The position numbers and the translations under genes are program-made. Shown piece by piece: positions 36,919 to 45,941 of a stretch of 64,000 nt of DNA; the first letter of the stretch is position 1; every line of letters starts with the position of its first letter. This DNA comes from Bacteroidales bacterium. Lineage in GTDB: Bacteria > Bacteroidota > Bacteroidia > Bacteroidales > P3. Where the stretch lies: assembly GCA_017616895.1 (NCBI GenBank), contig JAFZXE010000012.1:1-64000 (forward strand), read 5' to 3'. Below the pieces are notes generated by a model. That model was not told the DNA's origin. It did not search any database and was given only the letters and a program-made list of their open reading frames with translations.

Positions 36919-36926
36919 CAAATGTA
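36919..36926 (-). promoter_or_regulatory. -7 box for arcC
   Basis: TACATTTG on the minus strand, 67 bp upstream of the ATG. Confidence 0.55.
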
Positions 36927-36978
36927 GGAAAAATAAATTTGATTTCATAATTCGACCTTTCAAAATTCAAAATTCGCC

Positions 36979-37452
36979 CTAATTCCCATTGCCATCGTTT
37001 TCGTTGTCGATGTTCTTTTTCTTTTTGAAGAAGATTTCGATACTCTTCAATCCCCAGTTGATAAGCAGGATTACTGCGACGGCGATGAGCGCCTCTTTCC
37101 ACATGCCGTAGCCGCATAGACACCCTATACCGGCGGAACACCAGATGGTGGCTGCAGAACTGAGGCCATGTATGGTCAGGCCGTTTTTCATAATCACGCC
37201 AGCTCCGAGGAATCCAATGCCGGTGACCACTTGCGACAGCACCCTTAGATTATCGTTGTTTACCGGTCCGCCGTTGGCTATTGCCGTCATGATGATAGAT
37301 TCTGAAATCAGGATGAAAATACAGGCGCCGACGGACACCAGCGAGTTGGTGGTCAATCCTGCTTGATGCTGCTTAAGCTCTCGTTGGGCTCCGATGATGA
37401 TGCCCGCGATGAGTGCGCAGGCAAGCCTGAAGATGAATGTGGAGATGGGCAT
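36979..37452 (-). CDS. MgtC/SapB family membrane protein
   Basis: 157 residues with four or five hydrophobic segments. RLACALIAGIIIGAQRE at the start and VVTGIGFLGAGVIMKNG plus GLSSAATIWCSAGIG in the middle are the diagnostic MgtC/SapB stretches. It lacks the C-terminal ACT-like domain of MgtC proper. In pathogens MgtC restrains the F-type ATPase; the role in this branch is unknown. The C-terminus is charged (KKKKNIDNEND). A TATCTTTG box lies 41 bp upstream. Confidence 0.92.
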   Translation of the reverse strand: MPISTFIFRLACALIAGIIIGAQRELKQHQAGLTTNSLVSVGACIFILISESIIMTAIANGGPVNNDNLRVLSQVVTGIGFLGAGVIMKNGLTIHGLSSAATIWCSAGIGCLCGYGMWKEALIAVAVILLINWGLKSIEIFFKKKKNIDNENDGNGN

Positions 37453-37492
37453 GAGAAATGTGTTTTATGAAATAATCTGTTCGTTCAAGGTG

Positions 37493-37500
37493 CAAAGATA
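37493..37500 (-). promoter_or_regulatory. -7 box for the MgtC-family gene
   Basis: TATCTTTG on the minus strand; perfect TAnnTTTG. Confidence 0.6.
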
Positions 37501-37567
37501 CAATATTTTGTACAATTTTTAGTTTGGCGTTTCGTTATACTGTTATCAACCAATAAAATCAATCGCT

Positions 37568-38272
37568 ATGAAAAATCTTTTTTTACCTTTTCTTGCTGTG
37601 GCTTTGTTTTTCTGCGCTTGCAACAAGTCAAACCAGTTCAAGGTGACGCTCAACCTCAACAACGCCGATAATCAACCCGTCTATCTTTGTAAGTCTGTTG
37701 ACGGCGAATCTGTCTGTATCGACTCGGCTACTATCGTTAACGGTCAGGCGGTGCTGAAAGCCGATAAGGATGACCCGCAGATGGAATACGTACTCAAGTT
37801 TGACCTTTCCGACGGGTGTGGCGTATATCCATTCCTGCCCGAAAATCACGACATGACCTTCACGGGTGACTTTGGCAACATGCCATGCTGGAAGGTAGAG
37901 GGCAGTCCTGCTATGGACATCATAATGGCTTATCACGAGGAGAGTATGAGGCTATACGACGAAAAGATACTGTCCCTCTATATGGAGATTGCCAACGCCG
38001 AGGGCGACACAGCGAAGATTGCTGAAGTCGAATCGCGCCTACAACCTCTTATGAAAGAATTCTACGGCTATCAGGCCAACTTCATACGTGAACATTCAGA
38101 CAGCTACGTCTCTCACTATATGCTCGATATGTTCAAATGGGATTTGGACATTGATACGGTGAAGGCGCTGGCTGCAGGTTTTACCAGCGAGTCGGTTTAT
38201 AGTAAAAAGGTACAGAAATATATCGAACACCCCGAATCGGAGGTTAGGGAGTGTGTAATGGTATCTGATTAA
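37568..38272 (+). CDS. DUF4369-type lipoprotein without thioredoxin domain
   Basis: 234 residues. The N-terminus is a lipoprotein signal with lipobox cysteine near residue 20 (FFCACNK). The first 110 residues match the DUF4369 domain that usually precedes a TlpA-like thioredoxin domain (VTLNLNNADNQPVYLCK, TFTGDFGNMPCWKVEGSPAM). The following part is helical and charged, and the protein ends without a CxxC thioredoxin fold. It may be a shortened relative or an independent periplasmic lipoprotein. It stands alone. Confidence 0.78.
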   Translation: MKNLFLPFLAVALFFCACNKSNQFKVTLNLNNADNQPVYLCKSVDGESVCIDSATIVNGQAVLKADKDDPQMEYVLKFDLSDGCGVYPFLPENHDMTFTGDFGNMPCWKVEGSPAMDIIMAYHEESMRLYDEKILSLYMEIANAEGDTAKIAEVESRLQPLMKEFYGYQANFIREHSDSYVSHYMLDMFKWDLDIDTVKALAAGFTSESVYSKKVQKYIEHPESEVRECVMVSD

Positions 38273-38324
38273 TGAATGTGACCTGTGACCTGAGACCTGA
38301 AACTTGAAACCAAAGGGTAGGGGT

Positions 38325-39341
38325 TCAAACAAAAAACAAACACACACCAGCGACACTCACGATAGCCCCGATGACCTCTCTCACCGTCACGCGTTGGTGG
38401 AAGAACCAGGCGGCTGGAGCTATGATGAGCACGGGAGTTAGGGCGAAAAGAGTTTGGGCGATTCCTGTACTTGTATATAGTGTGGCAAGCAACGACGCAC
38501 TGACTCCGACAAACGGACCGAACACGGTGGCGCCGAGCAGACACCACATCGCCTTGCGGTCGGTTGCCGCATGGCTCAGTTTCGTCCGCCAGTCGCGGTT
38601 GAATATCACCAGCAGTGCGAAGAATCCCACCAATCCAATCGAGGCGCGTATCATCGTTGCCGCAAACGGTATGGAGAATTGTAGTGGGATGTGCAGCAAG
38701 GCATCCGGTGGAGCCGTAGCGGTGCTGAGACCTGCCGCATCCAGCGCTTCACGGTAATGTTGGAGGCCCATCTTGCTCAGCACCAATCCAAATCCTTGGC
38801 AGATTCCAGCCATGCTGGCAAAGAATACGCCTTTGGCTGAAATGGAAAGTTGAAAACCGAAAATTGAAAGTCCCTCTCCTTTACCGGCGGTGCTATGCGT
38901 TTCGTTCTCTTTTTTGCCCGAAAGAATCGACATCGAGATGCCTCCCAATGTCACGACCATACCTATGATGGCAAGCCAGCCCATCTCTTCGCCCAGCAGC
39001 AGGCGCCCTGTGATGGCCGCCGTCGGAGCCGATAGCGTCATAAACAACTGCCCGAACCGAGAACCGATGTATATGTAACCCTGCATAAGGCAGTAGTCGC
39101 CAATCACATACCCCACAACGCCCGACAGCGCAAGCCACAGCCATGTGTCACCGTCGGCATAGCGAGGCCAAGGTACGCCCAGCAGCAGCCATAGCGTCAC
39201 GGCCAGCAAAGCGAGCGACATTGTCATACGCAGCGTGTTGAGCGGCAGCGAACCCATACGTTTCGACGCCACCTCGGCAAAAAGCGCCGTAGCGGTCCAC
39301 GACAATGCGACCCCCAATGCTATAAACTCGCCTATAAACAT
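38325..39341 (-). CDS. EamA/DMT-family transporter
   Basis: About 338 residues from ATG 39341, chosen because it follows the rsmI stop; an upstream in-frame ATG overlaps rsmI. Ten predicted membrane helices in two EamA repeats. ALSGVVGYVIGDYCLMQGYIY and FGQLFMTLSAPTAAITGRLL resemble the drug/metabolite transporter fold. A long cytoplasmic loop (residues about 155-185) separates the halves. Substrate unknown; family members export amino acids or other metabolites. It is likely cotranscribed with rsmI. Confidence 0.87.
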   Translation of the reverse strand: MFIGEFIALGVALSWTATALFAEVASKRMGSLPLNTLRMTMSLALLAVTLWLLLGVPWPRYADGDTWLWLALSGVVGYVIGDYCLMQGYIYIGSRFGQLFMTLSAPTAAITGRLLLGEEMGWLAIIGMVVTLGGISMSILSGKKENETHSTAGKGEGLSIFGFQLSISAKGVFFASMAGICQGFGLVLSKMGLQHYREALDAAGLSTATAPPDALLHIPLQFSIPFAATMIRASIGLVGFFALLVIFNRDWRTKLSHAATDRKAMWCLLGATVFGPFVGVSASLLATLYTSTGIAQTLFALTPVLIIAPAAWFFHQRVTVREVIGAIVSVAGVCLFFV

Positions 39342-39357
39342 AACCAAAATACAATGG

Positions 39358-40071
39358 CTACTCGGTGGCTCCACTTAACACCACCACAATCTCACCTTTG
39401 ACTTCTTTTTGGTTGAAATGGGTGATGGCTTCTGCAAGGGTTCCTCGGAACACCTCTTCGTGCAGTTTGCTCAGTTCCCGGCATACGGCAACTTGTCGCT
39501 CTCTTCCGCAGGCTTCGCTCAACTCTTCAAGCAGCTTGACCAGTCGGTATGGGCTTTCGTACAGGATGCTGGTGCGCTCCTCTGTTGCAATTCGTCCGAT
39601 GGCTGTATGGCGACCTTTTTTGTGTGGCAGGAAGCCTTCGAACACGAAACGGTCGCACGGCAACCCCGACGATGCTACAGCTGGTATCATAGCGGTGGCA
39701 CCTGGCAGACATTCTACCTCGACGCCGTTCTTCAGGGCCTCACGTGTAAGCAGAAATCCCGGGTCGCTTATGCCTGGTGTGCCGGCATCGGTGACTACGG
39801 CCATTGTCGTCCCAGCCATGAGACGCTCCACCAACGCTTCCACACGTCCGTGTTCGTTGAACATGTGGTAGCTTTCCAAAGGTGTTTCAATGCCGTAATG
39901 TTGCAGCAGTTTTCGGCTTGTGCGGGTGTCCTCCGCTAGGATGACATCCACAGATTTAAGAACCTCGACGGCACGATAGGTCATGTCGCCGAGGTTTCCT
40001 ATAGGAGTGGGGACGAGATATAATTTTGAACTATGAATTTCGAATTTCGAACTATCCATCTCAACATTCAA
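39358..40071 (-). CDS. rsmI: 16S rRNA 2'-O-ribose C1402 methyltransferase
   Basis: 237 residues of the tetrapyrrole-methylase fold. LYLVPTPIGNLGDMTYRA, LAEDTRTSRKLL, VVTDAGTPGISDPG and LYESPYRLVKLL are classic RsmI motifs; it methylates C1402 in the ribosomal P-site. The first 16 residues (MNVEMDSSKFEIHSSK) are unusual: RsmI normally starts directly before LYLVPTP. They are encoded by AATTCGAAATTC-type intergenic repeat DNA, so the repeat has become part of the reading frame, unless a non-ATG start is used. Confidence 0.95.
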   Translation of the reverse strand: MNVEMDSSKFEIHSSKLYLVPTPIGNLGDMTYRAVEVLKSVDVILAEDTRTSRKLLQHYGIETPLESYHMFNEHGRVEALVERLMAGTTMAVVTDAGTPGISDPGFLLTREALKNGVEVECLPGATAMIPAVASSGLPCDRFVFEGFLPHKKGRHTAIGRIATEERTSILYESPYRLVKLLEELSEACGRERQVAVCRELSKLHEEVFRGTLAEAITHFNQKEVKGEIVVVLSGATE

Positions 40072-40128
40072 ATTACGAATTTTGAATCATCCATTTCAAT
40101 GTTCAAAATTCAACATTCAAAATTGTAA
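40020..40128. repeat. AATTTTGAA-type array running into rsmI
   Basis: Words such as TTTTGAACTATGAATTTCG and TTCAAAATTCAACATTCAA fill the space between yebC and rsmI. The right part encodes the N-terminus of rsmI. Confidence 0.7.
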
Positions 40129-40869
40129 TTACTCTTCCTCGAAGTCGTCGGGTATCTCCATATCGTGGAAGACGTTGGTTACATCGTCGTCCTCTTCGAG
40201 CATGTTGATAACCTTCAGTACTTTACGCATCGATTCTTCGTCGATCTGGCGGGTGGTGTTGGGGATGCGCTGCAGTTCGGCGCTCTCGCACTCGATATTC
40301 ATGTCTTCGAGCATCTTCACCATGTTTCCGAAGTCTTCGTATGCGGTGTAGAGGGTGATGTAATCGTCATCGACCTCCATCTCTTCGAGACCTCCGTCGA
40401 TAAGTGTCATCTCGAGTTCATCGACATCCATGTCGGGTTTGCGAGGTATGACAAACACGCCCTTGCGGGTGAAGAGGAAACTCAGAGAACCGTTGGTCTC
40501 AAGTGTGCCGCCGAATTTGTTCATGATGGCGCGCACGTTGGCTACGGTGCGCATGTTGTTATCGGACAGACATTCGATGAAAAGTGCTATACCGTGGTTG
40601 GCGTGACACTCGAAGGTTATCTCCTGAAGTACGGCAGCATCCTTGTCGCTGGCTTTGTTGATGGCGCGCATCAGGGTGTCCTTCGGCATGTTGCATCCAC
40701 GTGCGTTCTGCACTAAAAGACGCAGACGGGGGTTGCTGTCGGGATCGGGACCGCTCTCGCGGACGGCTACTGCCACCTCTTTCAGAATTTTGGAATACTG
40801 TTTGGAACGCTTTGCATCAGCTGCGCCCTTTGCTCTCTTGATCTTTGACCATTTGTTGTGTCCTGACAT
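40129..40869 (-). CDS. yebC: YebC/PmpR family regulator
   Basis: 246 residues, a standard YebC. The N-terminus MSGHNKWSKIKRAKGAAD is invariant in the family, followed by PKDTLMRAINKA and NVRAIMNKFGGTL. Members were long called transcriptional regulators; more recent work links some of them to translation of proline-rich stretches. Cytoplasmic. It lies between trmB and rsmI on the same strand, with AAACCCTTTAAACC repeats upstream. Confidence 0.94.
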   Translation of the reverse strand: MSGHNKWSKIKRAKGAADAKRSKQYSKILKEVAVAVRESGPDPDSNPRLRLLVQNARGCNMPKDTLMRAINKASDKDAAVLQEITFECHANHGIALFIECLSDNNMRTVANVRAIMNKFGGTLETNGSLSFLFTRKGVFVIPRKPDMDVDELEMTLIDGGLEEMEVDDDYITLYTAYEDFGNMVKMLEDMNIECESAELQRIPNTTRQIDEESMRKVLKVINMLEEDDDVTNVFHDMEIPDDFEEE

Positions 40870-41012
40870 AATAGTATTTATTTATTGTTGATGATATTTC
40901 CGTTAATATGTTAATCCGTTGATATGTTTTCTGTTGATAGGTTGATACGTTAACCTTGAATCTTGAACCTTGAACTTTGAACCTCTTGAAACCCTTTAAA
41001 CCCTTTAAACCT

Positions 41013-41675
41013 TTAAACCTTAAACTTTATGTACGTTATCGGCTTTCCCTCTTTTAAAAACATCTTCTCGTAGAAGGTCTGGGTGAGTTTCGCTTCTCCG
41101 TTGTAAGAGGCGTCGGCATAGAGGTCGTTGGTGTGATATTCTACCTCGTAACCCGCCGGAGCGATGACCTCATCCATAGTGTATGCGTGGAGCTCTTGCG
41201 AGTCGGTCTTGAGATGTATCGGCGAACCCTCTTTGAGAAACTGCTTGTAGTAACCCAGGAATCGCTCGCTCGTGAGGCGCTTTAGCGGTTTCTTCGGCTG
41301 CGGGTCGGGGAAGGTAATCCATATCTCCGACACTTCGTCTTTGTCGAAGAATCTGTTGATGAGCTCGATGCGGGTACGCACGAAAGCCACGTTTGTCATA
41401 TTCTCCTCGGTGGCGGTCTTCGCACCGCGCCACAAGCGTGCACCCTTGATGTCGAATCCGATGTAGTTGTGGTCGGGATGGAGTTTGGCGAGAGCGATGC
41501 AGTAGTCGCCTTTTCCGCAACCTAGCTCCAGCGTTATCGGGTTGTCGTTGCCGAACCACTCGTTCCAACGACCGCGGTATTCGAAACCCTCCCGTTCCAG
41601 CTGTTCAAATGACATCTGGAAAAGGTTTTTGAAGGTAAGGTTTTCCGCGAATCGCTCTAACTTGTGGTGCGCCAT
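41013..41675 (-). CDS. trmB: tRNA (guanine46-N7) methyltransferase
   Basis: 220 residues from ATG 41675 (MAHHKLERFAE); a TTG three codons upstream is less likely. LELGCGKGDYCIALAKL is the SAM-binding motif, and WITFPDPQPKKPLKRLTSERFL is the TrmB signature holding the catalytic Asp. It methylates G46 of tRNA using S-adenosylmethionine. It follows the HU/SPOR gene by 34 bp in a minus-strand cluster of translation-related genes. Confidence 0.95.
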   Translation of the reverse strand: MAHHKLERFAENLTFKNLFQMSFEQLEREGFEYRGRWNEWFGNDNPITLELGCGKGDYCIALAKLHPDHNYIGFDIKGARLWRGAKTATEENMTNVAFVRTRIELINRFFDKDEVSEIWITFPDPQPKKPLKRLTSERFLGYYKQFLKEGSPIHLKTDSQELHAYTMDEVIAPAGYEVEYHTNDLYADASYNGEAKLTQTFYEKMFLKEGKPITYIKFKV

Positions 41676-41709
41676 CAATGACAAATTATTGACTGCTAAC
41701 TACCGACTA

Positions 41710-44226
41710 CTAAAAACTCTTTATCGACAGGTCTCCGTCGTACCACTCTTTGGCTTTGCGATATTTTTCTTCCGCCTGTGTGCGTGTCGCCGCACTGCCC
41801 ATACTCACATAGTAGCCGTGGTTTATTTCGATGATATAAGCGGCGCATCCGTAACCCTTCAGTCGGTCAACCATCTTCTGTGCGGTGGTGGCGTTAGTGT
41901 AGAATCCGGCTATCAGGTCAAATCCTTGGCGCGATTTCTTTTCGGTCTTTATCACTGGCGGTGCCGGCGGTGCTGGGGGCATTGCAACCTTAGCGTTGTC
42001 GGCTTTCAAGCCAATCTCATCAACCATGGTGTTCAGCATGTTGTCGAGGAACGAGCGATCCATAATCTCACTTTGTACCATCACCTGTTTTTGACGGCCT
42101 TTGTGGGCTTTCTTGTATTCTGTCAGATATTCGCTCACATAGTCGCCGCTGGCGAAAAAGCGCTCTTCTGAATAGCCACTGTTGTCATACAGCTCTATCA
42201 GGCGGCTGACCGTGTATTGGCGAATTCTCTCCATCATCGGCACCTTCGCTGTTGAGTAATGTTTCTCGTTTAAATATTGGGTTATATATCCGCTCACGTA
42301 GTCGTTTATCGCATCTGCACGACATTCAATGTCGCTTGGTGAGAAGTCTGTGAGTTGCTCGTTGAACGAGAACAGGCATGCATCGCCGTATGCCTCAGCC
42401 GCCATACCTGTGCTGGGCGTGACTGTTGCCTGTGAGGTAGAAGACGATGTCTGCTCGCCACTGTTGGTCACCATGTTGTCAATATCCAGCTCGGCTGTCT
42501 CTTTCTGTTCCTGTTTCATAACGTTTGTGAAGAACCAATCGTGAGCCGGTTTGGCAAAATCAGGTTTGCCGAAATAAACGGCAGCCGCACATGCCAGTAG
42601 CAGGAGCAACAACACAATCAGTATCCACAACCAGGCTTTGCCTTTTTTCTTGTCTTTTTTACCTTCTTTTTCTTCTTTGGCGCCGAAAGATACTTCGGGT
42701 ACCGCCAGAGGATCGGCTACTGCTGCCTGTTTCTTTGATTCTTTGGCTGCTTTACGCTCTTCTTTCTTCTGTCTTTTCATAGCTTCTTTTGCTTCTTTAT
42801 CGGCTTTTTTCTTAGCCTTTTTATCAGCTTTTTCTTTCATCTCTTTTTCTTTCAAAGCTTCTTTGTCTGCTTTTGCCTTTGCCTTGGCTGCATCCTTTTC
42901 TGCCAGTTCTTTTGCTTTATTGGCTTCTTTGTCGGCAATTTCTTTTGCTCGCAACGCCTCTCTCTCGGCTTTTTCCTGCTTCTCTTTTTCTATCTGGGCT
43001 TCTTTTTCAGCACGGTATCTGGCTTCGCGTTCCTCTCTCTCCAGGCGTTCTTTCTCTTTTTGGGCCTCTTTTTCGGCTTTGGCTTTGGCCTCGCGTTCCT
43101 CTTTTTCCAGGCGTTCCTTTTCTTTCAGTGCTTCTTTGTCGGCCTTGGCTTTAGCCTCACGTTCCTCTTTCTCTAGACGTTCTTTTTCTTTCTGGGCCTC
43201 TTTTTCGGCCTTTTCTCTTGCTTCGGCGGCTTCCTTTTCGGCCTTTTCTTTGGCTTTCAGTTCCTCTTTCTCTCGTTTTTCTTCAGCCTTCTTGGCTTCC
43301 AACTCTTCTTTTTCTTGTCTTTCGCGAGCTTTCTGAGCTTCTTTCTCGGCCCTTGCTTTTGCCTCCTGCTCTTCCTTCTCGGCTTTTTCGCGTGCCTTCT
43401 GCTCCTCTTTTTCGCGGCGCTCCTCGGCTTTGCGGGCTTCCATCTCTTCTTTTTCCAGACGTGCTTTCTCTTTCAGCGCTTCTTTCTCGGCTTTTGCTTG
43501 CTTTTCAATATCTTCGGGCAGCACGTCACCTTCGGCTCGCTTTGCATCGTCTTGTTCACGTATGGCCGATTCGCGTGCCTCACGCTCTTTGTCACGCTCT
43601 TCCTGTTTGATTCGTTTCATCTCTTCTTTCACCAGACGTTCTCTCTCTCTTACCTCTTGTGGTGTCAGTTCTACTGTTTCATTGCCTTTCAGAATGTCTG
43701 TGCCACCCACGATGTTGGCAACTCCCGATAGCCTTTCGGTTTCAGCTTCGGCCTGTTTTTTGCGGGCTGCCGCCTCGGCGCGTTTTACGGGGTCGAATAT
43801 CGCAAATGGGTCTTCGTTTGTCTCGTTCTTGTATGTCTTGATGCCGGCCAGAGGCACCGTATCCTCGCTCGATAGTACCTTTGTGGCGAAACTCTTGCTG
43901 CCTTCCTGAATCTGTATGTCGCCAAGTTCGCCTATCGTAACCTTGCCTTCTTTGGCAAGTTTCTCGCTCAGCACTTCGGAATAGTTCTTCACCATCTGTT
44001 TGGCAACGTCGGCAGAGATGCACTCGGTGGCTGCGATGTAGTTGATGAATTCCTCGTTTCCTGCTGTGCGGGCGTCGAAATTTACTACAGTTTGTGTCGG
44101 GTAGAATGTGGCGCTCGCCTCGTCGAAGTGGGCGTTCTCGATAATCGATTTCCATGTCCCGACTCCGGGAATCTCAACGGTTTTGCCTTGCTGCAAACAT
44201 TCTACAATGTAGTCTGTAATGTTCAT
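41710..44226 (-). CDS. HU-CCDC81/SPOR envelope protein with a giant charged helix
   Basis: 838 residues. Residues 1-135 resemble the paired bacterial HU-CCDC81 domains (YIVECLQQGKTVEIPGVGTW, KEGKVTIGELGDI). About 200-520 is almost pure Glu/Lys/Ala/Arg helix with a 20-22-residue repeat (EKEAQKEKERLEKEEREAKA), likely a single long helix or coiled coil. One membrane segment lies near 529-551 (WLWILIVLLLLLLACAAAVYF). The last 75 residues are a SPOR domain. Topology suggests a cytoplasmic DNA/filament-binding part tethered through the membrane to peptidoglycan. The near-identical coding repeats could vary in number. Confidence 0.88.
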   Translation of the reverse strand: MNITDYIVECLQQGKTVEIPGVGTWKSIIENAHFDEASATFYPTQTVVNFDARTAGNEEFINYIAATECISADVAKQMVKNYSEVLSEKLAKEGKVTIGELGDIQIQEGSKSFATKVLSSEDTVPLAGIKTYKNETNEDPFAIFDPVKRAEAAARKKQAEAETERLSGVANIVGGTDILKGNETVELTPQEVRERERLVKEEMKRIKQEERDKEREARESAIREQDDAKRAEGDVLPEDIEKQAKAEKEALKEKARLEKEEMEARKAEERREKEEQKAREKAEKEEQEAKARAEKEAQKARERQEKEELEAKKAEEKREKEELKAKEKAEKEAAEAREKAEKEAQKEKERLEKEEREAKAKADKEALKEKERLEKEEREAKAKAEKEAQKEKERLEREEREARYRAEKEAQIEKEKQEKAEREALRAKEIADKEANKAKELAEKDAAKAKAKADKEALKEKEMKEKADKKAKKKADKEAKEAMKRQKKEERKAAKESKKQAAVADPLAVPEVSFGAKEEKEGKKDKKKGKAWLWILIVLLLLLLACAAAVYFGKPDFAKPAHDWFFTNVMKQEQKETAELDIDNMVTNSGEQTSSSTSQATVTPSTGMAAEAYGDACLFSFNEQLTDFSPSDIECRADAINDYVSGYITQYLNEKHYSTAKVPMMERIRQYTVSRLIELYDNSGYSEERFFASGDYVSEYLTEYKKAHKGRQKQVMVQSEIMDRSFLDNMLNTMVDEIGLKADNAKVAMPPAPPAPPVIKTEKKSRQGFDLIAGFYTNATTAQKMVDRLKGYGCAAYIIEINHGYYVSMGSAATRTQAEEKYRKAKEWYDGDLSIKSF

Positions 44227-44251
44227 ATTTTGAGTTTTTTTGTATTCGTTG

Positions 44252-45004
44252 TTATGCTTTCAGTCGCAGTCTTGCGGCTTCCAGGTCTTCAAGGGTGTCT
44301 ATTCCAATGTTTTCACACTCTGTTTCGATCACTTTTATCACGTATCCGTGTTCCAACCATCTCAGTTGCTCCAGTTTCTCGCTCTCTTCGAGTGGTGTAG
44401 TCTCCAGCTCCACAAGGTTTTTCAGCACGTTGGACAGATAGGCATATATCCCGATGTGTTTCAGGTAATAGTGTTTGTCAACCCATTGCTCAATACTGCA
44501 ATCGCGCACGTATGGTATTGGGGTTCGGCTGAAATACAATGCGATGTTGTATTCGTCGGTTATCACTTTCACGTTGTTGGGCGAAGTCAGTTCCTCTGTC
44601 GAGGTTATCCTCTTAGCGAGTGTTGCGATTTCTGTTTTGTTATCGTTGAATGCGGCCAGCAGAGTTGTTATCTGCTCTTTGTTCACGAATGGTTCATCGC
44701 CCTGTACATTCAACACTATGTCGAACATTTTGCCTTCGGATTTCATCTTCTCCACGACCTCGCCACAGCGTTCCGTTCCGCTCTTATGGTCGGTGCGGGT
44801 CATCACACAGTTGCCACCGAACTGCTTTACTGCAGCAGCAATCCTTTCGTCATCAGTGGCCACACAAACCTCGTCCACAAGTTCTATCTCGCTCACGCCC
44901 CGATACACCCACTCCACCACAGGCTTACCGCCCAGGTCGGCCAAAGGCTTGCCGGGAAAACGCGTCGAAGCGTATCGTGCAGGTATGATGGCTATTGTTT
45001 TCAA
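44252..45004 (-). CDS. kdsB: CMP-Kdo synthetase
   Basis: 250 residues. IPARYASTRFPGKPL is the nucleotide-binding motif of KdsB, with NVQGDEPFV and the C-terminal GIDTLEDLEAAR also typical. It activates 3-deoxy-manno-octulosonate with CTP for lipopolysaccharide inner-core assembly; cytoplasmic. It lies 26 bp downstream of a deoxynucleoside kinase and just upstream of the HU/SPOR gene, all on the minus strand. Confidence 0.96.
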   Translation of the reverse strand: MKTIAIIPARYASTRFPGKPLADLGGKPVVEWVYRGVSEIELVDEVCVATDDERIAAAVKQFGGNCVMTRTDHKSGTERCGEVVEKMKSEGKMFDIVLNVQGDEPFVNKEQITTLLAAFNDNKTEIATLAKRITSTEELTSPNNVKVITDEYNIALYFSRTPIPYVRDCSIEQWVDKHYYLKHIGIYAYLSNVLKNLVELETTPLEESEKLEQLRWLEHGYVIKVIETECENIGIDTLEDLEAARLRLKA

Positions 45005-45030
45005 AGGTTCAAAGTTAACATATCAACATC

Positions 45031-45645
45031 TCACGAAAACAAACTGTTAAACTCTGCGTCGATATTGTTTATTACCTTTCCTAAATCCTCGGGGTTGTCG
45101 GCGAAGTTAACCTCCTCCACGTCCAGAATCATCAGTTTGCTGCGGTTGTACTCCGCAATCCAATCCTCATAGCGCTGGTTCAGGCTTGTCAGATAGTCGA
45201 GGCGAATGCCGCTTTCGTAGTCGCGTCCGCGTTTCTGAATTTGCTTAATCAGTGTGGGCACGTCGCCACGCAGGTATATCAGCAAATCGGGAGGTTGCAC
45301 AAACGAGTTCAGCAGTTCGAACAACTGTATGTAATTGTCGAAGTCTCGGGTGTTGAGCAGTCCCATCGCGTGCAGGTTTGGCGCGAAGATGTATGCGTCC
45401 TCATACAGCGTGCGGTCCTGGATGATGTTCGGGTTTTCCTTGCGGATATCGACCAGCTGCTTGAATCTCGTGTGGAGGAAATAGACATGCATGTTGAACG
45501 CCCAGCGGCGCATGTCCTCGTAAAAACTGTTCATGTACGGGTTGTTCCCGCTTTCATATACTGGCCTGTAGCCGTAGTGTTTGGCCAAAAGTTTTGTCAA
45601 CGTAGTCTTTCCCGACCCGATGTTTCCTGCAATTGCGATGTGCAT
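45031..45645 (-). CDS. Deoxynucleoside kinase
   Basis: 204 residues. Walker A GNIGSGKT (7-14), QDRTLYEDAYIFA (the DR[ST] nucleoside-binding motif) and LIYLRGDVPTLIKQIQKRGRDYE (lid-like region) place it in the dNK family, as in dGK/dAK. It phosphorylates deoxynucleosides for salvage. First gene of the minus-strand cluster ending with the DMT transporter, with a TATATTTG box at 45728-45735. Confidence 0.92.
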   Translation of the reverse strand: MHIAIAGNIGSGKTTLTKLLAKHYGYRPVYESGNNPYMNSFYEDMRRWAFNMHVYFLHTRFKQLVDIRKENPNIIQDRTLYEDAYIFAPNLHAMGLLNTRDFDNYIQLFELLNSFVQPPDLLIYLRGDVPTLIKQIQKRGRDYESGIRLDYLTSLNQRYEDWIAEYNRSKLMILDVEEVNFADNPEDLGKVINNIDAEFNSLFS

Positions 45646-45727
45646 ATATTTACATTATTTATTTACACTATCATAACTTGTTGTCGCACAAATAACTGGT
45701 GTTTGCGCACACAACTAAACCTAGTGC

Positions 45728-45915
45728 AAATATAATATTTTTTTCACAATTGGCAATATTTTCATCTCTTGGGTTTCTCAAAGACTCATTCTTGGGGCTC
45801 TTTATGTTTTGTTCGTTTTTCATTCCAGTGTGCCTATCTATGGATTATGTTTTTGTTTGAGACTGAAGAGGTTCTAACCCCTATTAATTCGTTTCTTATC
45901 TTTTTCGTACTTTTG
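45728..45915. promoter_or_regulatory. Divergent promoters: kinase cluster and sodium symporter
   Basis: Minus: TATATTTG at 45728-45735 for the deoxynucleoside kinase cluster. Plus: TACTTTTG at 45908-45915, 26 bp before the symporter ATG. The DNA between the boxes is AT-rich with no gene or repeat I can identify. Confidence 0.6.
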
Positions 45916-45941
45916 CATTTCTTGCAATTTGATTATATCTG

